The notes under the pieces were generated by a model, which was given only the letters and a program-made list of their open reading frames with translations, had not been told where the DNA came from and did no database searches. A stretch of DNA of 64,000 nucleotides from contig CAXUHK010000001.1 in the NCBI GenBank assembly GCA_964250775.1, forward strand, positions 4,177-68,176. Reading direction: 5' to 3'. Position numbers and translations under genes: made by a program. Positions 46,471 through 55,193 of the stretch are shown here, in pieces (position 1 is the first letter of the stretch; the number at the start of each line of letters is the position of its first letter). The DNA is from CAVRQM01 sp964250775 (GTDB lineage Bacteria; Pseudomonadota; Alphaproteobacteria; Acetobacterales; Acetobacteraceae).

Positions 46471-48128
46471 GCCGGCTCCATTTGCCGCGCAAAGCGGACG
46501 GCGCATATCTCGGTAAACTTCCCATTTGGCTTGATTTGGATTGAGGTCACAGTTGGGAGTTCGTGCTTGCGTTCCAGTGCCTCCGCCACGGTCGCGGGCG
46601 TGTCCCCCACCACACGACGCCGCCACCACTGCTCGGCTTTGACGCGAGGATAACTGCCGCGCGGGTGTTCCAGGCACACCCATTCGGGGAAGAACTGAAA
46701 ACCGCAGCGGTATGTCACCTTCATTGTTGGCGGCTTTTCCGGGTCCCGGTGGTGCAGGGAGTAATCGACGCTTGCCACGTCAACCCATTCGGGCTTGATC
46801 TGCGTTGAAAGCACGGGCGCGACCGCAGCCACGGCCTCGATTTTTGGCTTTGGCTCGGGAAAGGCGTAGGAACAATGCGGGCAGAACCGCACAGACGTAT
46901 GCAGGATTGTTTCGCAGTCCGGGCAAGTTTTGGTCGGTGCCAACCCGCCGCCTCCTACATCAACACGACCGTCGATCAGGTCTAGCGGTCCCATGCGCTG
47001 TGTGTTCCCGGCGAAATCGAGCACCAGGCAATCACGCTTCGCGCCGCCCGCAATGGCGCATAGCCGCCCCTCGTTGGTATCCAGGTCGAAGCCGGGCGCG
47101 TAGACGGGGCGCGTGCCGCGGCCGAGCATCTGCACGAACAGGCCCTTGCTCTTGGTCGGGCGCAGCATCGCAATTAGATCGGTCGCGGGCGCGTCGAAAC
47201 CGGTAGTCAAGCAGTTCGCGTTGGTGATGCAGCGCAGCGACCCGGTTTTGAACGCCTTCAGGATGGCGTCACGCTCGCCGCTCGGTGTGTCGCCGGTCAC
47301 TGTCTCGCATGTGATGCCATACCCGCGCAGCGCGTCGCGGACGTGCCGCGCGTGCTTCACCCCGGCGCAGAACGCCAACCAGGATCGGCGATCGGCCCCC
47401 CGCGCCACGATTTCCCGCACGGCGGCGCCCGTGATTTCCGCCACGTCAACGGCGGCTTCTAGCTCGCCTGCGATGAACTCGCCGCTGCGCGTGCCGACGC
47501 CGGTTGTGTCGAGCGTGGTGTGTGTGGCCTTTGGCACGATCGGCGCGAGATACCCTTGCGCCAGCATGTCCAAGATTGGAACCTCATAGGCGATGTCGGT
47601 AAACAGCGCACCATCGCCTTCGTGCAGAAGGCCGGTGTCCATCCGGTATGGCGTCGCCGTTAATCCGCAGACTTTGAGGTTCTGATTGATCTGCAACAAA
47701 TCGCCGATCAGCTTGCGATACATGCCGCCGTCGTTTTTGCTCAGAAGGTGCGCCTCGTCGATTAGCACCAGGTCGACGCGTTGCAATTGGAATGCCCGCT
47801 TGTAAATCGACTGGATACCGGCGAACAGGACTTGCGCGCCGATGTCCCGTTTGCCCAGCCCGGCGGAATAGATACCGAGCGGCGCTTTCGGCCAAATTCG
47901 CAGCATGGTTGCGGCATTTTGTGCGATCAGCTCCCTGGAATGAGTAAGCATTAACACGCGGATGGAGAAAAAGCCCTCGAATGCCTGTTGCACGATGGAG
48001 GATAGCACCACGCTTTTGCCAGTGCCGGTTGGCATAACTATGAGCGGGTGCCCGTTGTTGCCGGCTCCGAAGTAATCGAACATGGCTTGGACTGCAGCGG
48101 CTTGGTAGGGGCGGAGGATGGTGGTCAT
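46467..48128 (-). CDS. DEAH-box helicase with zinc ribbon (553 aa)
   Basis: 'MTTILRPYQAAAVQAMFDYF' (Q-like start), Walker A PTGTGKS (33-39), DEAH (124-127), 'LTATPYR' (motif III), 'NCLTTGFDAPATDLIAMLRP' and 'QMLGRGTRP' (motif VI). A zinc ribbon follows: C-P-D-C...C-P-H-C. The C-terminal 200 aa contain a tryptophan-rich domain. Similar superfamily 2 helicases (RecG/UvsW-like) serve phage recombination-dependent replication. Overlaps Dcm by ATGA. Confidence 0.9.
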   Translation of the reverse strand: MTTILRPYQAAAVQAMFDYFGAGNNGHPLIVMPTGTGKSVVLSSIVQQAFEGFFSIRVLMLTHSRELIAQNAATMLRIWPKAPLGIYSAGLGKRDIGAQVLFAGIQSIYKRAFQLQRVDLVLIDEAHLLSKNDGGMYRKLIGDLLQINQNLKVCGLTATPYRMDTGLLHEGDGALFTDIAYEVPILDMLAQGYLAPIVPKATHTTLDTTGVGTRSGEFIAGELEAAVDVAEITGAAVREIVARGADRRSWLAFCAGVKHARHVRDALRGYGITCETVTGDTPSGERDAILKAFKTGSLRCITNANCLTTGFDAPATDLIAMLRPTKSKGLFVQMLGRGTRPVYAPGFDLDTNEGRLCAIAGGAKRDCLVLDFAGNTQRMGPLDLIDGRVDVGGGGLAPTKTCPDCETILHTSVRFCPHCSYAFPEPKPKIEAVAAVAPVLSTQIKPEWVDVASVDYSLHHRDPEKPPTMKVTYRCGFQFFPEWVCLEHPRGSYPRVKAEQWWRRRVVGDTPATVAEALERKHELPTVTSIQIKPNGKFTEICAVRFARQMEPA

Positions 48129-49138
48129 GGCATGGTTTCCATCAGTGCAGCGATGGCTTCGGCCGCGAGCGGCGGGACGATTGCATTCCCAAATCCGCGC
48201 CATTTAGCCACTCGGGAGGGTATCCCATGAGCCAGCAGGAATGTGCCGGGTTGGGTGCGCCGCGTCCGGCCGTCGTGGCAGGCGAGCCATTCGTGGTTGT
48301 GCCAGAAGCCCCGTGCATGAGGCCGTTCAATAATGGCTCGTTGCTCCGCGCGCCCGAGCGCGTTTTGCGTCCACCCATCACGTCCGCCACGGTCGGCGTC
48401 GGCCATGCCGCCGCCACCATGATTTCGTTCAGTGGGCGCGCATTGCGCTGCATCGTCGCTTCGCTCGCCTGCCCGGAACTCCAGTCCCGCGCCGTAGGCG
48501 TCGGCCAGGACGAAAGGGCCATTGTATTGCCCAAGGTCAGCCCGAACCCGTTCCCGTTCTTTCGTGTTTCCTTGCATTTTTGCCGACGCGCCAGCAAACG
48601 CTCCGCGTCGCTGTGCGTGAAATCCTCCCGTGTCGGGGCCGGCCACGGCGCACCAGTAAAGCCGGCTTCGGATGTGCGGCGCGTCGACGGCGCAAGCCGG
48701 GATATCGACCGCCCGGCTGGCGTAGCCTTCGCCCTCCAGGTCAGACTGAACTCCGTCGAACCAACCGTAGCCAGCCGCTCCCGCAACCTGCTCTCCCACG
48801 ACGACAGCGGGCCGGCGGGCACGGACGAGGCGAAGCATGTCGGGCCACAGGTGCCGAGCGTCGTCGGCGCCACGTCGCCGGCCGGCGACGCTGAACGGCT
48901 GACAGGGGCAGGAACCGGTCCAGATGGGCCGATCTTCCGGCCATCCGGCAAGATGCAGGGCGCGTGACCATCCACCAATGCCGGCGAAGAAATGGCATTG
49001 GGCGAAGCCGGCAAGATCGGCTGGCCGCACGTCGACGATGGATCGCTCGTCAACAAGTCCATCGGGAATAAGCTCGGCTGCGACCAGGTTGCGGAGCCAT
49101 CGCGCTGCATTTTTGTCAACTTCGTTATAGTAATTCAT
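48125..49138 (-). CDS. DNA cytosine-5 methyltransferase (337 aa)
   Basis: Motif I 'HFFAGIGGW' (49-57), motif IV with catalytic Cys79 in 'GSCPCQPFS', 'VVVGEQVAGA' in the place of E-N-V, motif VIII 'HIRSRLYW' (154-161) and motif X 'GFGNAIVPPLAAEA'. All key elements are in order. It would methylate phage or host DNA, probably for anti-restriction; target unknown. A second long frame runs through almost the whole gene (see 48142-49119). Confidence 0.9.
   Translation of the reverse strand: MNYYNEVDKNAARWLRNLVAAELIPDGLVDERSIVDVRPADLAGFAQCHFFAGIGGWSRALHLAGWPEDRPIWTGSCPCQPFSVAGRRRGADDARHLWPDMLRLVRARRPAVVVGEQVAGAAGYGWFDGVQSDLEGEGYASRAVDIPACAVDAPHIRSRLYWCAVAGPDTGGFHAQRRGAFAGASAKMQGNTKERERVRADLGQYNGPFVLADAYGAGLEFRAGERSDDAAQCAPTERNHGGGGMADADRGGRDGWTQNALGRAEQRAIIERPHARGFWHNHEWLACHDGRTRRTQPGTFLLAHGIPSRVAKWRGFGNAIVPPLAAEAIAALMETMP
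48142..49119 (-). CDS. Possible overprinted protein nested in the methyltransferase gene (325 aa)
   Basis: A TTG-initiated frame (ATG at 49110) stays open for 325 codons on the same strand, one frame away from Dcm. Its translation is not random-looking: 'LSSWPTPTARDWSSGQASEA' and 'VAAAWPTPTVADVMGGRKTR' repeat W-P-T-P-T-x-x-D, and the end has 'CWLMGYPPEWLNG'. I recall similar strings annotated in other phages near dcm genes. It may be a genuine overlapping gene or a by-product of conserved Dcm codons. Confidence 0.3.
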   Translation of the reverse strand: MTKMQRDGSATWSQPSLFPMDLLTSDPSSTCGQPILPASPNAISSPALVDGHAPCILPDGRKIGPSGPVPAPVSRSASPAGDVAPTTLGTCGPTCFASSVPAGPLSSWESRLRERLATVGSTEFSLTWRAKATPAGRSISRLAPSTRRTSEAGFTGAPWPAPTREDFTHSDAERLLARRQKCKETRKNGNGFGLTLGNTMALSSWPTPTARDWSSGQASEATMQRNARPLNEIMVAAAWPTPTVADVMGGRKTRSGARSNEPLLNGLMHGASGTTTNGSPATTAGRGAPNPAHSCWLMGYPPEWLNGADLGMQSSRRSRPKPSLH

Positions 49139-49308
49139 GTTGGCACGGCGGCACGCTCAGCAGCCGCGGCCCTTGCCGCCCGCTCGGCGCGCGTCTCGCC
49201 GTTGTTGTCGGTGATTTTGGGCAGCGTCCACGCGCGGCGCCGCTCACGATAGGCGGCCTGTTTCTCGCATTCGGGCGCGGGCGGCGTCAGGGATCGGGGC
49301 GAGCTCAT
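49135..49308 (-). CDS. Small basic protein between two methyltransferase genes (57 aa)
   Basis: MSSPRSLTPPAPECEKQAAY, 'RERRRAWTLPKITDNNGETR', then Ala/Arg repeats. ATGA overlaps on both sides (49305-49308 and 49135-49138). Highly basic, maybe nucleic-acid binding. Unknown. Confidence 0.5.
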   Translation of the reverse strand: MSSPRSLTPPAPECEKQAAYRERRRAWTLPKITDNNGETRAERAARAAAAERAAVPT

Positions 49309-50195
49309 GCCGGGCTCGCGTCGAACAAGTCAACCGCTGTCGCTTCGGCCGATGCCAGGTTCTTTGCGGATACCCGGAAGTAGCTGTTCTTCAATTCAAC
49401 CCCAACGAACCGACGCTTAAGCCGCAGCGACACGACGCCCTCGCTGCCAATCCCCATGAACGGCGACAGCACCACGTCCCCTGGATTGCTCCACATCGTC
49501 ACGCACCGCTCGATCAAATCCAACTGCAAAGGGCAGACATGCCGCTCGTCAGGCGCTTCGCGGGCCAACTGCACGTTCAAAGTGTTGGTCTGCCGAATAT
49601 CCATCCACACCGGTGACGCCCATTGCTGCCACTGCGAAACCGGGAACTTGCCCTCGTCTTGCCCTACAGGTTCGGCATTCTCTCCAGGCGCGCGGAACAC
49701 AAGCAGGTAATCAGCCATTCCCTGCCGGCTGCGCGTGCTGTCCTTCTTCAGTTGCTTATAAAGCAGCCCAAGCGGCTTCGTGCGCGTCATCTCGACCACG
49801 GGGCATTTCCAGATGGTCACACGAGAATGCAGTATCCACCCGGCCGCTTGGTGTGCTCGAATGATGTCTCCCGATAAATCCTTGATTCCGATGACGCCAT
49901 CCTTCCACTTGGTCAAAGGAAGATCGGAACAATGCACGGCGGACAACCGGCCTGGTTTGGTGAGCCTAGTCATTTCCGCGAGGATGTAGCCATAGTGTTG
50001 CAAGAACTCCGCATCATTCGCGCTGTTCCCGATGTCGGCTTCCGAGTCTGAATACGTGAACAAGTTGCTAAACGGTGGAGAGTAAACCGAGAAACCGACA
50101 GAACCAGTCGGCAATTGCGGCAGAACCGAACAGCTATCGCCGTGATACGCGACATAGCCGTTACCGTGCGTTTCATTGAGACAGAGAACGCTCAT
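49305..50195 (-). CDS. DNA N4-cytosine/N6-adenine methyltransferase (296 aa)
   Basis: 'VSVYSPPFSNLFTYSD' holds the catalytic S-P-P-F (39-42) typical of N4-cytosine enzymes. The S-adenosylmethionine motif F-M-G-I-G-S lies near the C-terminus in 'VVLSPFMGIGSEGVVSLRLK', so the order is permuted (beta class). Start at ATG 50195 overlapping the helicase stop. The second methyltransferase of the same operon. Confidence 0.85.
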   Translation of the reverse strand: MSVLCLNETHGNGYVAYHGDSCSVLPQLPTGSVGFSVYSPPFSNLFTYSDSEADIGNSANDAEFLQHYGYILAEMTRLTKPGRLSAVHCSDLPLTKWKDGVIGIKDLSGDIIRAHQAAGWILHSRVTIWKCPVVEMTRTKPLGLLYKQLKKDSTRSRQGMADYLLVFRAPGENAEPVGQDEGKFPVSQWQQWASPVWMDIRQTNTLNVQLAREAPDERHVCPLQLDLIERCVTMWSNPGDVVLSPFMGIGSEGVVSLRLKRRFVGVELKNSYFRVSAKNLASAEATAVDLFDASPA

Positions 50196-51556
50196 TGCAC
50201 CATCCATGCCGGCACCTGGCCGTTGTGTTGCGGGTTGTATGGGACGCGGACTTCGCTCGATTGGGCGTTGGCCCGCAACGTGGCCGCGCGCATCGCGGCC
50301 TTCATTTCAGCATGGCCTTCCGCCTTGGCGTCGATGACGCGGCCGATTTGATCCTCGCCTTCCGCCACCATAAGATGCACGCGAACCGGATGCTTTTGCC
50401 CAAATCGCCAACACCGCCGAACTGCCTGGTAGAACTCCTCATAGGAAAATGACCTACCGACAAAGATCATCTGCGCGCAAAACTGAAAATTCATGCCATA
50501 TCCAAGCGCCGCAGGTTTCCCGATCAAGACGCGGATGCTGCCGTCGACAAAGCCAGCTATTGCCCGCTCCTTGGCTTCTGCGGTCATTCTGCCACGGACC
50601 TCAGCCGCTTTAGGTATTGCCGCCCGAAGCGCGTCGGCTTCCGCATCGAGGTCGCACCAAATCAGCCAAGGCTTATCGTCAGCCAGCACCAGTTTCGCCG
50701 CTGACTGGGCGCGCGCAGCAGCGGTTTTTCGCTTGACGGCGTGCATGGAAGTGGCCGAAACGCCATCGGCGAACAGCATTCCGGCGGCCGGTCTCGTGTC
50801 TCCTTCGACCCGATGGCGATGGATCGTCATGGGCGGCAAAATGTGACGCGAGCCGTCGAACCCAAGATCTTCCGGGCTTTCGGCCATGATTGCCCATGAC
50901 GCGCACCAGTCCCAAAATGGCCGCACGGCATGGCCCTTTAACCGCCAAACTCCAGTGTCAGCCGTGTCGTTTTTGAACCAGCGCAGCAGCATTTCGTGGT
51001 GTGCCATGACGCCAAGGAACTCGGCATGAGTGCCGATTTCGGTGTGATCGTTCGGCGCGGGCGTGGCGGTAGCGGCAAGGCGGTATGGCGTGGCGGCGAA
51101 CGCTTCGATCAACGCGCGGGTCGTTTTTCCGGCGAATGATTTCAGCACGCTGCTTTCGTCGAGCACGACACACCCGAACGCCGCTGCATTCAGCCTTCCG
51201 AGCCGGTCATAGTTGCATATGTTGATGCCGGGCAAAATATCGGACTGCTCGCGCACCACGCGGGCGAGATAGCCAAACCGCGCGGCCTCCTGTTCGATTT
51301 GCCGCGCCACTGCAAGCGGCGTCAAGATCAATGACGGGCGTCCAGTTTCGGTGGCACATTGATCCGCAAATTCAAGTTCGCAAATTGTCTTGCCCAAGCC
51401 AGTGTCCAAAAACATCGCGGCCCGGCCGCGTTTAATCGCAAACCGTGTGGCAGCAGCCTGGTAATCGAACATATGCTTTGGCATCACTAGCGGTTCAAAG
51501 CCAAACGACTGCGGCGATGGGGCCTTGCTCGCAAGGAATGCTTTATATCCTACCAT
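50192..51556 (-). CDS. SNF2-like superfamily 2 helicase (454 aa)
   Basis: 'FDYQAAATRFAIKRGRAAMF' (Q motif), DTGLGKT (51-57), 'CVVLDESSVLKSF' (DEAx-type Walker B), 'RLAATATPAPND' and 'VLIGKPAALGYGMNFQ' then 'QAVRRCWRFGQKHPVRVHLM' (motifs V, VI). Phage-specific SNF2-type ATPase. Start at ATG 51556, 5 bp after the nuclease stop; a GTG 11 codons upstream is possible. Probably replication or recombination. Confidence 0.87.
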   Translation of the reverse strand: MVGYKAFLASKAPSPQSFGFEPLVMPKHMFDYQAAATRFAIKRGRAAMFLDTGLGKTICELEFADQCATETGRPSLILTPLAVARQIEQEAARFGYLARVVREQSDILPGINICNYDRLGRLNAAAFGCVVLDESSVLKSFAGKTTRALIEAFAATPYRLAATATPAPNDHTEIGTHAEFLGVMAHHEMLLRWFKNDTADTGVWRLKGHAVRPFWDWCASWAIMAESPEDLGFDGSRHILPPMTIHRHRVEGDTRPAAGMLFADGVSATSMHAVKRKTAAARAQSAAKLVLADDKPWLIWCDLDAEADALRAAIPKAAEVRGRMTAEAKERAIAGFVDGSIRVLIGKPAALGYGMNFQFCAQMIFVGRSFSYEEFYQAVRRCWRFGQKHPVRVHLMVAEGEDQIGRVIDAKAEGHAEMKAAMRAATLRANAQSSEVRVPYNPQHNGQVPAWMVQ

Positions 51557-51561
51557 GTCGA

Positions 51562-52497
51562 TCAAAACGGTATTCCTTGATTGCGCCACGTAAAGCCATC
51601 GCGCATGATGTATTCAACCCAGTCATCGCCGCTGTCGCTTTGCGTTCCAGGAACCAGCGATGGAATATAAAGGTGTTCTAGGCACCCAGCTTCCTGTTCC
51701 GCTCGCGTCAATTGCTTGTCATGCTTGCCGCAGTGCCATGCGCCGCCGTCCGTAGGAGTGCTGAACAGGCAAGAACGGCAATGCAGCTCCGGAACGGTAT
51801 CCCCCCAGCATTGCTCGTGGTGGGCGCAAAACTTGCACTCAAACCATGACGGATCGCTGCTGATGCGCGCGGACGGCTCCTTGGCGGCGATGATGCGATG
51901 CGCCTTTGCCAGCAACCGCGCGCCCGCAACCGGATCGTATTCAATACGCTCTTGGTAAAGCTCGTCTGTGTTTTTGTTTTTTGCCATGTAGAAGGCTCGT
52001 GTCAGGCCCCCAAGGTGCATATAGACCTGCATTTGGGCCATGTGGTCAGGCTTTGACTTCTCGACGCCTTCGCTTTGCAGTTTTTTGAACGACTTCTCCG
52101 AATGCGTTTTGAACTCGCACAGATGCCAGGTTTTCGGAGCTTCCGGGAAGCCAACCCCAACGCCATCGAAGCTGCCGCCGAAGTGGCCGGTTTCTTCGTC
52201 CCGGACGCTGAACTGCTTGCCCGTGGCCTCGTTTACTTCGAGCACGGTCACTCCGGCCGCGCGCAAATCCGACACGAAGCGGGCTTCCTCCATGTGCCCC
52301 GTCTGGAAAAGCCGTAGGAGCCTGCCAGTGTGCCGTGCGCGGGTTGCCCAGCGGTGGCTATACCACAACGCCCGCTCGCACGGACGGCCTATCAGGGAGG
52401 CTCCCAAGTGGTCGCGATAGCCGCTCTCTTGCGCCTGCTCATAGCTGGCGTATATCGCGTCAACCGTTGGCATGGGCGCACTCGGTATCGCGGCCAT
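51562..52497 (-). CDS. Cas4/RecB-like PD-(D/E)XK exonuclease with Cys cluster (311 aa)
   Basis: 'LGASLIGRPCERALWYSHRW' is the N-terminal helix with its first Cys. 'GGSFDGVGVGFP' and 'WHLCEFKTHSEKSFKKLQSE' give the D...E-x-K catalytic core. 'QMQVYMHLGGLTRAFYMAKN' is the Q-x-x-x-Y motif. C-terminal 'WFECKFCAHHEQCW' with more Cys suggests a metal/Fe-S site. Works with the nearby Sak4-like and DUF669 proteins. Confidence 0.85.
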   Translation of the reverse strand: MAAIPSAPMPTVDAIYASYEQAQESGYRDHLGASLIGRPCERALWYSHRWATRARHTGRLLRLFQTGHMEEARFVSDLRAAGVTVLEVNEATGKQFSVRDEETGHFGGSFDGVGVGFPEAPKTWHLCEFKTHSEKSFKKLQSEGVEKSKPDHMAQMQVYMHLGGLTRAFYMAKNKNTDELYQERIEYDPVAGARLLAKAHRIIAAKEPSARISSDPSWFECKFCAHHEQCWGDTVPELHCRSCLFSTPTDGGAWHCGKHDKQLTRAEQEAGCLEHLYIPSLVPGTQSDSGDDWVEYIMRDGFTWRNQGIPF

Positions 52498-52574
52498 TGT
52501 CGGTTCCTTCAGACGATCGGAGGGAAGGGGCGCGCTGTCCATCTTCGCAGGCCCGGCAGCGCGCCCCGGCTTCG

Positions 52575-53099
52575 CTAGGCGCGGTTGGCCCACGGCATTG
52601 CCGCACGAACGGGAGCGGCAGTCTTGGCGACCACGGCAGCCGCCGGCACGCGGGCCGCTTGCTGCGCCACCTGGCGCTGCGCCCCGCCGGCCGGCTCGTA
52701 GCCGCCAACCTCGTTCTGCGCTTCACGCTCGATGCCCTGCCGATCCGGCCCGGCCGGGCGCACCTTCAGCGTGACCAGCATCGGCTTCAGGTGGAGCTGT
52801 TCGCTGTCCGAAACCGTCATTTGGCCAGCCGCGCGGCAGATGGCGGACAGGTCGCGATGCGCGATCTCGGTCGCCTGCTGGTTCGGGTTGTCCAAGTTAA
52901 GATTGACGAAAAACTGCCGGTTGGCGAACTCGCCGTCGATGATGGCGAACGCCAGCGCAAGATACTGCCCGGTTCCGGCCTTGGTCGGGCGCATTTCGCT
53001 GGTCACGATCTGCGCCAGATACTTGCCCGCTGGGATGACGGTGCGAGGAGAGGACGGTTCAACGCTATTGGCATCAAACGCTTGTGTCAGCATAGCCAT
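52575..53099 (-). CDS. DUF669 protein, probable ssDNA-binding protein (174 aa)
   Basis: 'VIPAGKYLAQIVTSEMRPTK', 'GQYLALAFAIIDGEFANRQF', 'FVNLNLDNPNQQATEIAHRD' and 'LSAICRAAGQM' are characteristic of DUF669, thought to be an OB-fold ssDNA-binding protein. The C-terminus is an Ala/Gln-rich flexible tail. Sits between the ATPase and nuclease genes of the recombination module. Confidence 0.85.
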   Translation of the reverse strand: MAMLTQAFDANSVEPSSPRTVIPAGKYLAQIVTSEMRPTKAGTGQYLALAFAIIDGEFANRQFFVNLNLDNPNQQATEIAHRDLSAICRAAGQMTVSDSEQLHLKPMLVTLKVRPAGPDRQGIEREAQNEVGGYEPAGGAQRQVAQQAARVPAAAVVAKTAAPVRAAMPWANRA

Positions 53100-53166
53100 G
53101 GGTGCGGTGTCCTGTTCTGTGTTTTTGGTGCGAGGCGTGGTGTGCAGCCGCTAATCTGTTGCTGGG

Positions 53167-53946
53167 CTATGCCGCCTCCGAGGTTTCGGGCTTACCGCCG
53201 GAGAGCGCCGGTATCCACTCAGCAACCGCCGCCCATTCCATCGGCAGCGTGTCCGGCATCGAAAACCTGTTCTTGGCCGTCCATGCCGGACGCTCAGTGG
53301 TGTGCAGCACGCGGTCTCCCGCGCCCACGCCACGCACGAGCTTCTTGTCTTTCGTGCTGGCCGAAGTCGGAATTACGCTCGTGCGGTAGTTTGCAAACAG
53401 AACAGCGTCGGCCTTCTCGGTCACGAGAGCCGCCGCCGCGTCGTTTAGCTTGATCTTGTAACGATCGTATGGGTCGCTTTCGGGAGACGAGAACCGCTTG
53501 ACCATGCTGTGCGCCAGCATGATGACTGTCATATTGCGTTCGTCCCGGAGCGCCGCCAGGCCATCGAGAACGCCGCGCCACACGTCGACGGCGGCGGCAA
53601 ATCCCTTGCCCCAGCCAGGCGTCTCGATGTCCTTCCACCCGTTGTCAACGGCCGTTTGCCGCCACACCATCGGCTCAAGGTGGTCGAGAGAGTCGATGAC
53701 GACAGTTCGAAAATCGTGCTTTTCGCCGTAGAGAACGCCGATGCTCTCCATGACTTCGTTGTATGATTGCAAGATGCCGAAGCTATCGCCTTCGATGCTG
53801 CCGAAGCCATCCTCCGTCTGAATGAACACGGGAGCAGGGGCCGACGCCGCAAGCAGCGTCTTGCCGACGCCGGGCACGCCGTAGATCGCCAGGACCGGCG
53901 GCCGTAGCACGTTGGCCCGCCGCAAGGATGCGAGAGAGATCGCCAT
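53167..53946 (-). CDS. Sak4-like RecA-fold ATPase (259 aa)
   Basis: Walker A GVPGVGKT (23-30), 'PVFIQTEDGFGSIEGDSFGI', 'DFRTVVIDSLDHLEPMVWRQ' (Walker B) and 'MTVIMLAHSMVKRF' (sensor-like). Phage AAA_24/Sak4 proteins anneal ssDNA with an SSB partner; DUF669 next door would fit. The C-terminal half is shorter than RecA. Confidence 0.85.
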   Translation of the reverse strand: MAISLASLRRANVLRPPVLAIYGVPGVGKTLLAASAPAPVFIQTEDGFGSIEGDSFGILQSYNEVMESIGVLYGEKHDFRTVVIDSLDHLEPMVWRQTAVDNGWKDIETPGWGKGFAAAVDVWRGVLDGLAALRDERNMTVIMLAHSMVKRFSSPESDPYDRYKIKLNDAAAALVTEKADAVLFANYRTSVIPTSASTKDKKLVRGVGAGDRVLHTTERPAWTAKNRFSMPDTLPMEWAAVAEWIPALSGGKPETSEAA

Positions 53947-53948
53947 GT

Positions 53949-54335
53949 TCAGTATGCCTTTCCGTTGATTGCTCGACGCGCCTCTGGCGTGTGATCGCGC
54001 CTTGTGCGGTTGTATTCCAGCTTTTCCGCGATGGCCGATCCGAGGTCGTATCCCATGGCTCCGGCAAGGTCGAACACTCGGATAACGGTATCGGCCAACT
54101 CGACTTCGGCCATCGCACGGTGCGGTAGCTTGTCGTCGAGAAGCCCTTTGCGGTGGCCTTCCAGAGCTTCCGACAGTTCGGAATGACAGAGCGCGATGCG
54201 CGTAGGAAACAGAGTGTCGTTTTGCTCTCGTGTGCGTGGTTTGCCGGTTGCGAGATCGTGATGCCAGCCGGCTTCAAGCGCGCCGCCATAGCACTCATCC
54301 TGCAATACCTTGCCGCAGTGTTGTGTGACTTTCAT
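53949..54335 (-). CDS. MazG-like nucleotide pyrophosphohydrolase (128 aa)
   Basis: 'ALCHSELSEALEGHRKG' and 'AMAEVELADTVIRVFDLAGA' contain the E-x-x-E and E-x-x-D metal-binding motifs of all-alpha NTP pyrophosphohydrolases. The N-terminus has 'GWHHDLATGKPRTREQND'. Separated by 2 bp from the Sak4-like gene. Modulates dNTP or alarmone pools. Confidence 0.85.
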   Translation of the reverse strand: MKVTQHCGKVLQDECYGGALEAGWHHDLATGKPRTREQNDTLFPTRIALCHSELSEALEGHRKGLLDDKLPHRAMAEVELADTVIRVFDLAGAMGYDLGSAIAEKLEYNRTRRDHTPEARRAINGKAY

Positions 54336-54361
54336 TCGTTTTGTCTCCTCGTGGTTGCTGT

Positions 54362-55169
54362 TCAGTCCTCCCGCACAAACGCGCCCGACACATCAAGCCG
54401 GTAGAACACATCCGCTTCGATGCCCTCAGTTCCGACCTTGGCCGACCGAACCTGCCGCAGCACGTATTCGCCATCCGCCCATCCCCACGCGGCGAGCACG
54501 AGCCAACCGTCGGGACCGGCCTTGGCCTGCCCGTCTATCCCGAGCGCGGCGGCAATAGCGTGCTTGCCCGTGGCTGCGGCGTGGCCGCTGTAGCCCGTGG
54601 CTGCGGCGTGGCCTCTGTCGCCCGTGGCTGCGGCGTGGCCNNNNNNNNNNNNNNNNNNNNNNNNNNNNNNNNNNNNNNNNNNNNNNNNNNNNNNNNNNNN
54701 NNNNNNNNNNNNNNNNNNNNNNNNNNNNNNNNNNNNNNNNGCCCGTGGCTGCGGCGTGGCCGCTGTAGCCCGTGGCTGCGGCGTGGCCGCTGTAGCCCGT
54801 GGCTGTATTCTCGGCAGCATGTGCCAGCACCCATTCGACCGCTCGCTTGATAAACGCGGGCAATGACAGTTGGGCCCGAATGGTGATCTCGGCGGACGCG
54901 ATCTTGGTATCGGCACCGTCCCGGTTTAACTTGCCGGACATGCCGACCTCAGCAAATACGCTGGAATGCAGAGGATAGTATCTCCACACATCAAACGGAG
55001 ACTCGCAAGCGTGGAAACCGTGTTGGCAAGCCTTTATTCTGCCAGACATGGTGTAAGTCTTCCCGACTTCATATTGATAGCCACGGCACGTCCAGTCGGG
55101 TTTGAAACCCTTGTAGGCAATAACCGTCTCGCGCGGCGGCGAAATGGGTTTCTTAGAAGCACGGGGCAT
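54362..55169 (-). CDS. DUF7666-like protein with 9-residue tandem repeats, broken by a 100-N gap
   Basis: N-terminal domain 'VIAYKGFKPDWTCRGYQYEV', 'KACQHGFHACESPFDVWRYY' and 'DTKIASAEITI' matches DUF7666. Then come repeats of A-T-G-Y/D-S/R-G-H-A-A encoded by a 27-nt unit. The C-terminal part 'LGIDGQAKAGPDGWLVLAAW' resumes after the gap. The frame rejoins only if the true gap length is a multiple of three. It may form a beta-helix-like shaft; function unknown. Confidence 0.7.
54566..54805. repeat. 27-bp coding tandem repeats around the 100-N gap
   Basis: Unit gcccgtggctgcggcgtggc followed by cgctgta. Copies begin at 54566, 54593, 54620 (cut by the gap), 54741, 54768 and, partly, 54795. Short-read collapse explains the gap. 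Copy number is unknown. Confidence 0.85.
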
Positions 55170-55193
55170 GGTGATTCCTTGTGTGCTGGTTTG

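Noticed and set aside
48227..48967. 246-codon plus-strand frame antisense to the methyltransferase gene
   Set aside because: It lies opposite a clear Dcm gene. Composition follows the complementary codons, and no motif or ribosome site is seen.
54566..54805. Regular short repeats that could suggest a CRISPR array
   Set aside because: The 27-bp units are contiguous, in frame and without spacers; they are coding repeats of the DUF7666 protein.
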